In this document: in pieces, positions 51,771-60,930 of the stretch | Layout of the letters: every line of letters starts with the position of its first letter | How positions within the stretch are numbered: the stretch's first letter is position 1 | Origin: CADEFX01 sp963806735 | GTDB taxonomy: Bacteria; Pseudomonadota; Alphaproteobacteria; Rhizobiales; Hyphomicrobiaceae | DNA length: 64,000 nt | NCBI GenBank assembly: GCA_963806735.1 | Contig: CAWEBE010000023.1 | Location: 1 to 64,000, forward strand | Reading direction: 5' to 3' | The notes under the pieces: model-generated | What the model saw: the letters and a program-made list of their open reading frames with translations, nothing else | Told to the model about the DNA's origin: nothing | Database searches by the model: none | Translations under genes and position numbers: made by a program

Positions 51771-51902
51771 TTATTCGCCCAGCACGACCGTCGGCGTCAC
51801 GCTTTCGGACTGATGCTGCTTGGGCGTTTTCGCCTGAACCGTGTTGAGCGCGGCCAGCAGCAGAGCTGCAGCCAAGAAGCCCGCGGTGACAACCATTTTC
51901 AT
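51771..51902 (-). CDS. 43-residue secreted peptide
   Basis: A very short gene: ATG 51902, stop TAA at 51771. The sequence begins MKMVVTAGFLAAALLLAAL and continues to a signal-peptidase-like site after TVQA, leaving about 20 mature residues (KTPKQHQSESVTPTVVLGE). AGGA precedes the start by about 11 bases. A textbook terminator follows 15 bases downstream, so the unit looks like a monocistronic transcript. A larger imperfect hairpin (GGGATC/GATCCC, 51928-51959) lies in its leader. Function unknown; it may be a small periplasmic or processed peptide. Confidence 0.6.
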   Translation of the reverse strand: MKMVVTAGFLAAALLLAALNTVQAKTPKQHQSESVTPTVVLGE

Positions 51903-52065
51903 GACTGCGATTCCTACCCGGTTGGCAGGGATCGACGCGCTCATGTCGGCGCGGATCCCTCACTTGTCTGTCGTGTCAGCCAGATAGGTGGTTCGAGGCC
52001 GCCGAAGGAGGCCCTGTCACAGTGTCGTGACGCAGAGTGATGGGCCAGGTTTGGTTAACTAACGC

Positions 52066-52968
52066 CTAACCCTTGCGTCCGGGATCGTAGCCGTGCTTCT
52101 GGCGCCACTCGGACAGGAAATAGGCGAGTGAGTCGTCGATCGCCTCCGGCAGCACGATCTTGACGGTGACGAGCTGGTCGCCGGTGGTTCCTGTAGCCAG
52201 ATTGCGCACGCCCTTGCCTTTCAGGCGGAAGACGCGGCCGGAGCTGGTTGCCTTCGGGACCTGCAGCGCCACACGGCCCGAGGCCGTCGGGACCTCGATC
52301 TTGGCGCCGAGCACAGCCTCGTCGATCGTGATCGGGACTTCGAGCAGGATGTCGTCGTTCTGCCTCTTGAATTGAGCGTGCGGCCGGACGCGGATCTCGA
52401 TCAGGGCATCGCCGGACTCCCCGCCGCGCAGGCCAGGAGCGCCCTTGCCCTTGAGCCGCAACACCTGACCGTCCGTCACACCCTCGGGAACGGTGAGGTC
52501 GAGGGTGCCGCCCTCCGGCAAGGTCACGCGCTTTCTGGCCCCGCTGACGGCTTCGAGAAAATCAACCTCCAGCGTGTAGCGGATATCCTGTCCGCGCAGG
52601 CTGAACCCGGCGCCAGGGCCGCGCGGACCGCGTGCCCCGAACAAATCCGAGAAGATGTCACCGATGCCGAAGTCGCCCTCATTGAAAGTGCGCGTGCCCC
52701 CGGTACCCGTACCAGCATATTGCCGCTCGAAACCACGGCGCGGCTCGCCGGCGGCATCGATCTCGCCGCGATCGTACTTTTTGCGCTTCTCGGGGTCGCC
52801 GACCACATCATAGGCCGCCGATACCTTCTTGAACTGCTCTGCGGCCGCCTTGTCACCGGGATGGAGGTCTGGATGGAACTCTTTGGCGAGCTTGCGGAAA
52901 ACCCGCCGAACCTCGTCCTCGGACGCAGTCCTCTCGAGCCCCAGGACCTTGTATGGGTCTTCCGCCAT
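52066..52968 (-). CDS. DnaJ-family molecular chaperone (CbpA-like)
   Basis: A 300-residue J-domain protein that stimulates DnaK. The J domain is residues 1-70 with the essential HPD in KEFHPDLHPGD. A Gly/Phe-rich linker (GTGTGGTRTFNEGDFGIGDIF) follows, then two beta-rich C-terminal substrate domains: LPEGGTLDLTVPEGVTDGQVLRLKGKG and its later counterpart VALQVPKATSSGRVFRLKGKG. There is no Cys-rich zinc domain, so it is a type B protein like CbpA rather than DnaJ itself. It lies 58 bases downstream of the ppx gene on the same strand. Confidence 0.92.
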   Translation of the reverse strand: MAEDPYKVLGLERTASEDEVRRVFRKLAKEFHPDLHPGDKAAAEQFKKVSAAYDVVGDPEKRKKYDRGEIDAAGEPRRGFERQYAGTGTGGTRTFNEGDFGIGDIFSDLFGARGPRGPGAGFSLRGQDIRYTLEVDFLEAVSGARKRVTLPEGGTLDLTVPEGVTDGQVLRLKGKGAPGLRGGESGDALIEIRVRPHAQFKRQNDDILLEVPITIDEAVLGAKIEVPTASGRVALQVPKATSSGRVFRLKGKGVRNLATGTTGDQLVTVKIVLPEAIDDSLAYFLSEWRQKHGYDPGRKG

Positions 52969-53026
52969 TTCGTATCGCCCCTGCCCACGCTCCGGCCTCT
53001 AGCACCAGATTGGGGCAGCCTCGCGC

Positions 53027-54586
53027 CTATTTTGCAATGCGGATCTCCGGCTCGCATTCGAGCAAGTGCGCCAGTGCCTCGAACCGGCGCCGCAAGCGCT
53101 CACCGTCAAGAGCCTGATGAGACCGCGGGATCGTAAGGGTGAGATGGGTGCCTTCGTAGGCGACAGGCGCCTCGTCGATGATGCCGGGCCTGCCGATGGA
53201 CAACATATGGGCGGCGCGGATTGCCGCGCCAAGGATGCGCGCCCGCCGCAAGGTGCGTTTGGAGACGATCTCCGTCAACCGCTGCGACAGTTCGTCCTTG
53301 CTCTCGGCATCTCCGCCGGCCCCGCTGTGCCGGAAGTAGATGGTCAGGGCCAGAAAAACCCGGCCTTCGTGGTCGATGCCGCCCAGACCGGCATGCGCTA
53401 CGAAGTTGAGACTTTGTTCGCCGCGATAGTCGGGATGGGCGCGCCAGCCGATATCCGACAGCAGGCAGGCGGCATGCCTGAGCCTGCGCTCCTCATCCGT
53501 CTCCTTGGGGCCGGGCGACTGAAACAGGGCGTCGGTCCACACGCACAACTCGCGCGCGTGGTCGGCCGATCTGGAGTGCAACCGCGCGTAGGTTTCGGCA
53601 AAGGAGATCAGCGGGTCCTTGCGGCGCTCGACCTCCGACAGAAGGCTGAAAAGCAGGCCCTCGCGAATGCCGAAGACGGAGAACACCACGTCCCTGGGTT
53701 TCATGCGTCTCAGAAGCCGCTCCAACACAAGGGCGCCATAAGGCAGCACCTCGCGCCGCGGCCGCGGAATCTCGCCTACGCCGGCGATGTCGGAAAGCTT
53801 GCGCGCCTTGCGCACATCCTCACAGAATTCGATCGCCTCGCGCGCATCGATCCGATAGCCGTGCATGACCCGGAGCGGATAGGCCGTATGATCCATATGC
53901 AGCCGGGCCAACGCACGCCAGGTGCCACCGACGGCATAGAACGTGCGGCCTTCGCCCCGTTGGAGCCACGCGACGCGGGCGAAGTGCTCATCGGCCAGCT
54001 GCTGGGCCCGATCGAGACGCTCGCCTGACGTATCCATGAGCCGCAAGCCACCCAGTGGCAACGTGGCAGCTTCCCGGGACCTGCCGTCCACTATGTCGAT
54101 CAGCTCGAGGCTGCCGCCGCCGAGATCGCCCGCGATCCCATCAGCGTGGAGAAATCCCATCAGGATGCCGTTGGCCGCAAGCTCGGCCTCGCGCTCGCCG
54201 GACAGCACCTGTATCTCGACGCCGGCCGCACGCGCGCCGCGCGCGATGAACTCGCGGCCGTCAACAGCCTCACGCACGGCTGCGGTGGCGATGGCGCGAA
54301 CGTTCTTCACACCGAGAATGCGCGTGATGGCACGAAATCGGCTCAGTGCCGCCAGCGCGCGCTCGACGCCTTCGGCGCCGAGCCTGCCGGTCGAGGCCAC
54401 GGAACGGCCGAGCCCACACAGCACTTTCTCGTTGAACAGCGGCGTCGGGCTGCGCACCGCGCCCTCGTAGACCACCAGCCGCACCGAGTTGGACCCGATG
54501 TCGATAACCGCTATCGGCTCCAGCTCGCTCGGGCTGCTCCGTCCATTACCGTTCGTTGTTCCACTGTATGGACTGCCAATGCTCAC
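53027..54586 (-). CDS. ppx: Ppx/GppA family exopolyphosphatase
   Basis: A 519-residue phosphatase of the Ppx/GppA family, which degrades polyphosphate chains or converts pppGpp to ppGpp. The ASKHA fold shows AVIDIGSNSVRLVVYEG, IATAAVREAVDGREF, AGDLGGGSLELIDI and FYAVGGTWRALARL. A C-terminal HD-like helical part begins about residue 330 (CLLSDIGWRAHPDYRGEQ). Its first 41 bases overlap the end of ppk, so synthesis and degradation of polyphosphate are translationally linked. No damage seen. Confidence 0.92.
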   Translation of the reverse strand: MSIGSPYSGTTNGNGRSSPSELEPIAVIDIGSNSVRLVVYEGAVRSPTPLFNEKVLCGLGRSVASTGRLGAEGVERALAALSRFRAITRILGVKNVRAIATAAVREAVDGREFIARGARAAGVEIQVLSGEREAELAANGILMGFLHADGIAGDLGGGSLELIDIVDGRSREAATLPLGGLRLMDTSGERLDRAQQLADEHFARVAWLQRGEGRTFYAVGGTWRALARLHMDHTAYPLRVMHGYRIDAREAIEFCEDVRKARKLSDIAGVGEIPRPRREVLPYGALVLERLLRRMKPRDVVFSVFGIREGLLFSLLSEVERRKDPLISFAETYARLHSRSADHARELCVWTDALFQSPGPKETDEERRLRHAACLLSDIGWRAHPDYRGEQSLNFVAHAGLGGIDHEGRVFLALTIYFRHSGAGGDAESKDELSQRLTEIVSKRTLRRARILGAAIRAAHMLSIGRPGIIDEAPVAYEGTHLTLTIPRSHQALDGERLRRRFEALAHLLECEPEIRIAK

Positions 54587-56790
54587 GCGTCGGGGGCCTC
54601 AGTTTTGGCATTGATGCGAAAGCGTGGGGGAAGCTCCGCTTCAGAGACTGTCCGCGACCAGACAGGCTCGGGTTCGTCATGAAATAGTTGTGCGCATTGA
54701 ACGCCGGCTCTCCTGCAGCAGGCTTCAGCCGCTCGCTGGAGCCGTCGCTCTTCACGCGCCAGCTCTGCTCGTTGTCCCTCAAGTTGGCAACCATGATCTG
54801 GTCTAGAATTTGCGCATGCACGGTCGGATTGGTGATGGGCGCCATAGCCTCGACGCGACGGTCGAGGTTGCGCGGCATCAGATCGGCGGAGCTGATATAC
54901 ACCAGCGCCTCGGGATGCGGGAGCCCGTGTCCGGCCCCGAAGCAATACACCCGACAGTGCTCCAGAAACCGGCCGATAATGCTCTTGACACTAATATTCT
55001 CTGAAAGACCAGGCTGGCCCGGCCGCAAACAGCACACGCCGCGGACGACGAGGTCGATATCGACTCCAGCTCCGCTCGCTTCGTAGAGCGCTTCGATCAC
55101 TTGCGTATCGACGAGGGCATTCATTTTCATCCAGATGGCCGCCGGGCGACCGGCCTTGGCGTGCGCGATTTCCCCACGAATGTGGTCAAGGATGCGGTTG
55201 CGAATGCCGTGCGGGCTGGCGGCCATAACCTCCAGATCGTCGGGCTGGGCATAGCCAGTCACAAAGTTGAAGATGCGCGTGACGTCACGCGCAATCGTCG
55301 GGCTGGCCGTGAAGAAGGACAGGTCGGTGTAGACCCGCGCCGTCTGCGGATGATAGTTGCCGGTGCCAATGTGGCAGTAGGTGGCGAGGTCCACTCCCTC
55401 CTTGCGCACGATGAGGCCGAGCTTGGCGTGCGTCTTGAGCTCGATGAACCCATAGACCACGTGCACGCCCGCGCTCTCGAGGTCGCGCGCCCAGCGGATA
55501 TTGGCCGCCTCGTCGAAGCGCGCCTTGAGCTCGACCACAGCAGTCACCGACTTGCCGTTCTCGGCCGCCTCCTTCAAGGCGCGCACGATGGGACTATCCT
55601 TGGAGGTGCGATAGAGCGTCCACTTGATCGCCATCACGTCCGGATCGGCGCCGGCCTGGCGCAGGAACTGAACGACGACGTCGAACGCCTCATAGGGGTG
55701 ATGGACAACGATGTCCTTGGCCTTGATGGCGGCGAAGCAGTCGCCGTTGTATTCGCGGATGCGCTCGGGGAAACGGATCTCGAAGGGCTTGAAGACCAGG
55801 TCAGGGCGCTCAGCGACGATGAGCTGAGACGTATCGGCGAGGCCCAGCAGGCCCTCCTGCACGTAGATGTCGTCCTCACGTACGCGCAGTTGCTCGATCA
55901 CGAAGCTCCTGAGCTCCAAGGGCATCGACGCATCGATCTCGAGTCGAATGACCGATCCCCGCCGCCGCCGCTTCAGCGCGCTTTCGAACGAGCGCACCAA
56001 GTCCTCAGCCTCTTCCTCGACCTCGATATCGCTGTCGCGCAGGACGCGAAAGGCGCCCTGGCGCGTGACGTGATAGCCGGGAAAAAGGCGTGAGACGAAA
56101 TGGCCGATCAGCGATTTCGATGCGCATGAAGCGGATCTGGGCGGATGCGTTCGCCCCGTTCTCGGCAAACGGCAGACGCACGAAGCGTTCGAGCTGGCCC
56201 GGCACTGGCATCAGCGCGTGCATGGTGGCCTTGGTGCCCTCACGCGCAAGCTCGAGGCCGACCGTAAAGCCGCGATTGGGAATGAACGGAAACGGATGCG
56301 CCGGGTCGATCGCGATCGGGGTCAGCACCGGAAAGATGTGACTGATGAAATGCGTCTGGAGCCAAGTCGTTTCGGCAGAAGTCAACTCTTGCGGCTCGAC
56401 GATGGCAATCCCAGCCTTTTCCATTTCCGCCTTGAGCCCGGTCCATATGCCCTGCTGCTCGCCAGACAGACCGGCAACGAAGCGGTTGATGGCGTTCAGC
56501 TGCTGCTCGGCAGTGAGCCCGTCCTGGCTAACCGTCTGCACCTTGGCGACGACCTGTCCGTGCAGCCCGGCGACCCGCACCATGTAGAATTCGTCGAGAT
56601 TGGAAGCCGAGATCGATAGAAAGCGCAGACGCTCGAGCAGGGGGTGACGGATGTTCTGCGCCTCTTCCAGCACGCGCCGATTGAACTGCAACCAGGACAG
56701 CTCGCGGTTGTAGAAGCGCTTCGGGTCTTTTGGAACGGCTTCGTCAACGATGTTCAGTTTGCCTCGTGCCCGTCCCTTGGTCGAGCTCAT
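54546..56790 (-). pseudogene. ppk: polyphosphate kinase 1, interrupted by a one-base frameshift
   Basis: PPK1 makes polyphosphate from ATP. The N-terminal half reads from ATG 56790 (GGAGG upstream) with RFYNRELSWLQFNRRVLEE and SNLDEFYMVRVAGLHGQV to AQIRFMRIE. The C-terminal half continues in another frame with SLIGHFVSRLFPGYH, VVHHPYEAFDVVVQFLRQA, the phosphorylated histidine in THAKLGLIVRKEG, and ATYCHIGTGNYHP to 54546. Removing one base in the TTT at 56115-56117 restores MRIESLIGHF. Every conserved block is otherwise intact, so a sequencing error is quite possible. Overlaps ppx by 41 bases. Confidence 0.88.
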
Positions 56791-56895
56791 ACCAGCCTCC
56801 ATTGAGACCCTCAGGGGCTCGGCAGCCTCCGGGGCGATTCTTCGGTGGCAGTGTTGCACAGGTCGCTGTCACGTTCATCACAGGGTCGCCGGGGC

Positions 56896-57594
56896 TCAAG
56901 ATCCCGCCTCAGAACCATTGTGAAGCGCAGCCATGGCTTCGGCAGCGAGCCCTCGCGTAACCTTGCGTTGCAATGCCAGCGCACGACGGTCGATCTCGGC
57001 GACAATCGCTTCGGCGGCGGACATGGAGCGCTCCATGTGCAGCGCAATGCGGTCGATGACGTGTGGTTCCACTGCGAGCTGCCGGTCGGCGAACAGCTTG
57101 ACCAGAACCGCCCGGAGCAGCGCCTCGTCCGGCATCTCGATGGCCACAATAGGTAGCGCGCGCAAACGCGATCGCAAATCCGGCAGCGCCACCTCGAGCT
57201 CTCCAGGTGGACGAGCCGAGGTGAGGAGCACCGAGAGGTTGTGCTCGCGCGCTACATTGAGCAGGTGGAAAAGCACGCGCTCGTCGGCGATGCCGTGGTC
57301 AAGGTCCTCAACGAGAAGCGCGCGCGAGGATTGCAGCACGTCGATCGCGCTTTCGGCGAGCGCGCCGGCGGAGATGCCGGCAGCTTGGGAGCGCAAGCGC
57401 CAGACGTGAGCAAGATGCGTCTTGCCGGTGCTGCGCGGGCCAACGACCAGCGCGCTCGACAGCACCCAGTCCGGCCAACGGTCGACGAGAGCAACTGCGG
57501 CGGAATTGGATCGGCTGACGAGAAAATCTTCCGCCCCTAGCGCCGGCCGGTGCGGCAGATCGAGCACAAATTGGCGCGGCTCGCTCCTGATCAC
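56896..57594 (-). CDS. hdaA: DnaA-homologue regulator Hda/HdaA
   Basis: A 232-residue AAA+ protein related to DnaA domain III, which with the sliding clamp promotes DnaA-ATP hydrolysis and prevents over-initiation. Near the N-terminus QFVLDLPHRPAL contains the clamp-binding motif. Walker A is VVGPRSTGKTHLAHVW and the Walker B region is ALLVEDLDHGIADE; the sensor arginine lies near RSRLRALP. The start is GTG 57594, overlapping the stop of the AI-2E family transporter gene as GTGA, so the two are coupled. A longer open frame to 57945 is only the antisense-like extension through that gene. No DNA-binding domain IV, as expected. Confidence 0.87.
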   Translation of the reverse strand: MIRSEPRQFVLDLPHRPALGAEDFLVSRSNSAAVALVDRWPDWVLSSALVVGPRSTGKTHLAHVWRLRSQAAGISAGALAESAIDVLQSSRALLVEDLDHGIADERVLFHLLNVAREHNLSVLLTSARPPGELEVALPDLRSRLRALPIVAIEMPDEALLRAVLVKLFADRQLAVEPHVIDRIALHMERSMSAAEAIVAEIDRRALALQRKVTRGLAAEAMAALHNGSEAGS

Positions 57595-58691
57595 GTTTGC
57601 GGACCTCCGGAGTGCACCCTTTCTCCAGACGTCGTGACGCCCGTATAAACCGAGCTGCCGAGATAGAGCTCGAGCGCAAAGCGCACCAGCACAGCGGTCG
57701 CTGCCGCCACCGGCACGGCGACGAGCAGACCGACAAAGCCGAACAGATAGCTGAACACGAACAGCGCAAAGATCATCCACACCGGGTGCAGGCCGATTTT
57801 GCGACCGACGATTTTGGGCGCGAGCACGGCCGAGTCCAGCGCCATGCCTGCGAAGTAGATGCCGGCGACCGTCAGCAGCAGGGTGACGTTCGGCCAGGGC
57901 TGCGTGACCGCCATGGCGCCCGCAGTGATGAGACCGAGCGCCCATCCGACGAATGGAATGAACGAGCCGAGACCGCTAACCAGCCCAATGAGCAGCCCGT
58001 AACGCACACCCGCCCACGAGAGCGCCGCGGCATAGAGCCCTGCGAGCACCAGACAGATGGTGCCCTGGCCACGAATGAACGCCGAGACCGCAGCATTGAT
58101 CTCGTCGGCAAGTTTTCGGATGGTGGCGACGTGATCGCGCGGCAGCCAGCCGTCAAGCTTGTCGAGCATGGGATGCCAGTCGACGAGCAAATAGAACACG
58201 ACGACCGGCGTGATGAGCAGCAGCGACAGGAAATTGATGATCGCCAGCCCCTGACTCCAGAGCGACGTTATGACGGTGCCGAGCGCGCTCGACCAATTCT
58301 GCGACAGCTCGTTGAAGGCCCGTTCCATCCCCGGCCGAACCATCGGGTAACGATCGCCGAGCCAGGACGCGGTCCAGGCCTCGAACGCCGACTTGAGGCG
58401 ATCGATGTCTGCGGGGAGCGTATCTGCCAGCTGACGCAACTGATTGGCGATGAAGGGCACCAGGAGCACTGTCGCTGCCACGACCAACACACCCACCAGC
58501 GCGACGATGACGACGGCAGCACCAACCCGGCCGAGACCGGTCCGCTCCAAGCTATCTGCAATCGGATTGAGGAAGTAGGCGAGCACCATGCCGGCTACGA
58601 ACGGCAGCAGGATGGTCTTGAGCAACGCCACCGCGGCCAAGACCACAATGGCGACCGCCAGCCAGAACAACACCTGCCTCTCGATGCGCAT
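57591..58691 (-). CDS. AI-2E family transporter (PerM-like)
   Basis: A 366-residue membrane protein of the AI-2E exporter/PerM family with about eight hydrophobic spans. LLPFVAGMVLAYFLNPIADSLER is the typical first pair, and GLGSFIPFVGWALGLITAGAMA and FGFVGLLVAVPVAAATAVLVRF are the later conserved ones. Some family members exchange Na+/H+, others AI-2; most are unassigned. ATG 58691 follows GGGGGAGG. It is upstream of hdaA with a four-base overlap and lies 42 bases downstream of the phosphatidyltransferase gene, so these form one operon. Confidence 0.88.
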   Translation of the reverse strand: MRIERQVLFWLAVAIVVLAAVALLKTILLPFVAGMVLAYFLNPIADSLERTGLGRVGAAVVIVALVGVLVVAATVLLVPFIANQLRQLADTLPADIDRLKSAFEAWTASWLGDRYPMVRPGMERAFNELSQNWSSALGTVITSLWSQGLAIINFLSLLLITPVVVFYLLVDWHPMLDKLDGWLPRDHVATIRKLADEINAAVSAFIRGQGTICLVLAGLYAAALSWAGVRYGLLIGLVSGLGSFIPFVGWALGLITAGAMAVTQPWPNVTLLLTVAGIYFAGMALDSAVLAPKIVGRKIGLHPVWMIFALFVFSYLFGFVGLLVAVPVAAATAVLVRFALELYLGSSVYTGVTTSGERVHSGGPQT

Positions 58692-58733
58692 GCGACCTCC
58701 CCCGAGACCGTCCACAATTCCGAGGCCGGGCTT

Positions 58734-59297
58734 TCAGGCCTTCGGGTCGCTCGCCGGATCCGGCTCGTAGCCGGCCATGTGACGTAGCCACGCCTTAAGG
58801 TACATGGCCAGCGACAACAGCGTCAGTGTCCCCGTGATCCACACGAGGACGAGCCGCAGCTCATCCAGACCCAGAGTGAAACCTTCCGCTGCCAACACTG
58901 TGGCGGCGAGCACGATCTGGGCAGCGGTGTTGGCCTTGCTAATGGCGAGCGGCTTAATTCGTAGCGGCTGACCCAGCACGCCAGAGAGCAGCACGGCAAC
59001 AACGATCAGGATGTCGCGCGAGACGACAGCGATTACGAGCCAGGACGGCAGGGCCTTCGACACGCCGAGCGCCACATATATGCTCACGATCAGTAGTTTG
59101 TCGGCGATCGGGTCAAGATACGCACCGAGCTCGGTCTGCAGGCCAAAGCGTTTTGCGAGGTACCCGTCGATGGCGTCGCTGGCGCCGGCGATGACGAACG
59201 CAAAAAAAGCAGCCCTAGTGTTGCCGTTCACCAGCAGCCAAAAAATGACCGGAACGAGAATTATACGACCGAGCGTAACAAAGTTGGGAAGACTCAC
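58734..59297 (-). CDS. CDP-alcohol phosphatidyltransferase family protein
   Basis: A 187-residue integral membrane enzyme that swaps CMP of CDP-diacylglycerol for an alcohol. The signature D-x2-D-G-x2-A-x8-G-x3-D-x3-D is clear in SDAIDGYLAKRFGLQTELGA followed by YLDPIADK, all metal-binding aspartates present. Five to six hydrophobic spans follow. The PgsA-like start MSLPNFVTLGRIILVPVIF suggests phosphatidylglycerophosphate or cardiolipin synthesis. A second CDP-alcohol enzyme usually exists elsewhere in such genomes, so the exact alcohol is uncertain. First gene of the perM-hdaA operon. Confidence 0.88.
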   Translation of the reverse strand: MSLPNFVTLGRIILVPVIFWLLVNGNTRAAFFAFVIAGASDAIDGYLAKRFGLQTELGAYLDPIADKLLIVSIYVALGVSKALPSWLVIAVVSRDILIVVAVLLSGVLGQPLRIKPLAISKANTAAQIVLAATVLAAEGFTLGLDELRLVLVWITGTLTLLSLAMYLKAWLRHMAGYEPDPASDPKA

Positions 59298-59441
59298 GGC
59301 AACCTTGGTTTGAATACGGTGGACGGACGCTCGGATGCGCCGCGGAGCTCTGCCTCCGCTTCGGCACCGGCTTAAGTACGGCAGGCACCCGCGGCGCCTC
59401 CGTATACCGCCAATCTAGACTTGAACCGAGCTGTCAGTCGA

Positions 59442-59622
59442 GCGCTAGAGCGCGATCGTCTCACATGGAAGCAGTTCCGCTTCCATGTGTCCGCGCGTAG
59501 CGCGGCTCCGCCGCGACACGTGAATCGCACTCTAAAACCTAAAGTATAGAGCAGGATTCACGCTTCGGCCGAGACGTCTCGGCCGCGGTAAAGAGCTCCA
59601 ATCCGAAGCGATCCTGCTCTAG
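59442..59622 (-). repeat. bipartite palindromic repeat, copy 2 (inverted relative to copy 1)
   Basis: Read on the minus strand this starts CTAGAGCAGGATCGC, has module B (longer here, with an inner palindrome CGGCCGAGACGTCTCGGCCG), then module A TTTAGAGTGCGATTCACGTG through CGCGGCGGAGCCGCG to CGCTCTAGCGC. Module A differs from copy 1 at only a handful of bases, and the differences in stems tend to be paired. Its left end on the minus strand supplies the TAG stop of the DUF2066 gene (59619-59621). The rest of the gene-free stretch 59298-59441 shows nothing else. Confidence 0.85.
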
Positions 59623-60836
59623 CGGGCGGTCAGAACCCACCCTCCGCCGGCAGCGCGCAAAGTTAGTCCGTACTCGGCCAGTGCGGCGGCGAGACGCTCG
59701 AGCCCACCCGGATAGCGCAGCGACAAACGCGCACCGCGCGCCGACAAGCCCTCGACCTCCAGGTCAGATACGTCTGGCGTCTGTGCGAGCTGCCGGCTGA
59801 TGACCTGCCATTGCGTCATGTTGTTGAACTCGACGGCGATACGCAGCGCACTTGCAGCCGTCGCAGCAGCCGCCGGGCCTGGACGGCCACGGCCTGTATC
59901 GGGTCGCGCCGCGACGGCCTTCCAGCGGCCCTCGATAATGCCGAGCGACACGACGGCAGCGGCCTCCGAGGTGTAGGCCAGATCGCCACCGCTGAGCCGG
60001 TAGCTGCGGGCAAGGCCGAATGCGCCGGCGGCATCGCGGCCGGCCAGCGTCACGCGCACGCGGCTGCCGCCCGCCTCGGGCTCCAGCACGGCCACCACAA
60101 CCAGACCGGCCTGATAGTCGGCCGCCAGTGTCCGCACCGCGCTCGCATCCCCGTCGAGAACCGCCTGAACGGCATCGGGTGGCGTGTCCTTTTTCAGCGG
60201 CTTCAGCGTAATCGGCGTCAGCGCATTGGAGAGATCGAGCGCCTTCCAGGCGTAGAGCCACGTATCGGAGCCGCGCGCATCGGAGAACGCTTCCGACGGA
60301 GCCTCCGCTCCCGCAGGCGCCCGGTAGGCGAGGATAAGCGTCAGCGGCTCGGCCTGACGATCGAGGAAGGGGATACCTTCGGCCTCAAGGATGTTGCGGA
60401 CGGCATCGGCCTGGAACGTGAAATCGTAGCTGGCGATATACTCGGTGGTCGAGTTGCGCTCGGAGCGCACCGAGAACCCGGCGATGAGGTCACTTGTTTT
60501 GGTGTCGCGCAGTTCGCTGAGCCTGCCGTAGGCCGTCACCGGGACGAGCCGCTTCAGCAGGGATCGGAACGCCGCCTGTTGGCCCTCGGCGATGGCCCTT
60601 TCCTTGGCGGTAACGGCGTCGGCGGCACGCGCCTCGACGGGATAGTTACCGATAATGAAGACCTTGTCGTCGGGGGGGGCGGCAATGGCCGGGGACGCTG
60701 CACACAACCATGTGGCCAGCAAAAGGGCGAGGCCGGCTGTCGTGCGTTCCTCAGTCGAACCGATGAACCGACTTCGAATGACTCGTGCGATGCTCACAGG
60801 CGCCCTGTCGGCCCACGTTGCCGATCTGCCCCACAT
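59619..60836 (-). CDS. DUF2066 domain exported protein
   Basis: A protein of about 405 residues with an N-terminal signal sequence after a basic leader (LALLLATWLCAASPAIAAPP). The DUF2066 region follows: VFIIGNYPVEARAADAVTAK, AAFRSLLKRLVPVTAYGRL, SVRSERNSTTEYIASYDFTF and ILAYRAPAG. The family is found by purM in many proteobacteria, with no known function. Start is uncertain between ATG 60854, ATG 60836 and GTG 60797. The final residues (GGGWVLTAR) end at a TAG that belongs to the bordering repeat. Divergent from purM. Confidence 0.85.
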   Translation of the reverse strand: MWGRSATWADRAPVSIARVIRSRFIGSTEERTTAGLALLLATWLCAASPAIAAPPDDKVFIIGNYPVEARAADAVTAKERAIAEGQQAAFRSLLKRLVPVTAYGRLSELRDTKTSDLIAGFSVRSERNSTTEYIASYDFTFQADAVRNILEAEGIPFLDRQAEPLTLILAYRAPAGAEAPSEAFSDARGSDTWLYAWKALDLSNALTPITLKPLKKDTPPDAVQAVLDGDASAVRTLAADYQAGLVVVAVLEPEAGGSRVRVTLAGRDAAGAFGLARSYRLSGGDLAYTSEAAAVVSLGIIEGRWKAVAARPDTGRGRPGPAAAATAASALRIAVEFNNMTQWQVISRQLAQTPDVSDLEVEGLSARGARLSLRYPGGLERLAAALAEYGLTLRAAGGGWVLTAR

Positions 60837-60930
60837 TTTGCTATGCCCCGCCATCTCCGGCTACCAATGGGGCGGAAGTTGGATTCGTTGCTTCCCGCTC
60901 TTCCAGAGGCTTCCGGTCACAGGACTGACC

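Noticed and set aside
57594..57945. N-terminal extension of hdaA
   Set aside because: The extension lies wholly inside the AI-2E transporter gene in another frame and is Arg-rich nonsense. GTG 57594 with a four-base overlap gives normal Hda length.
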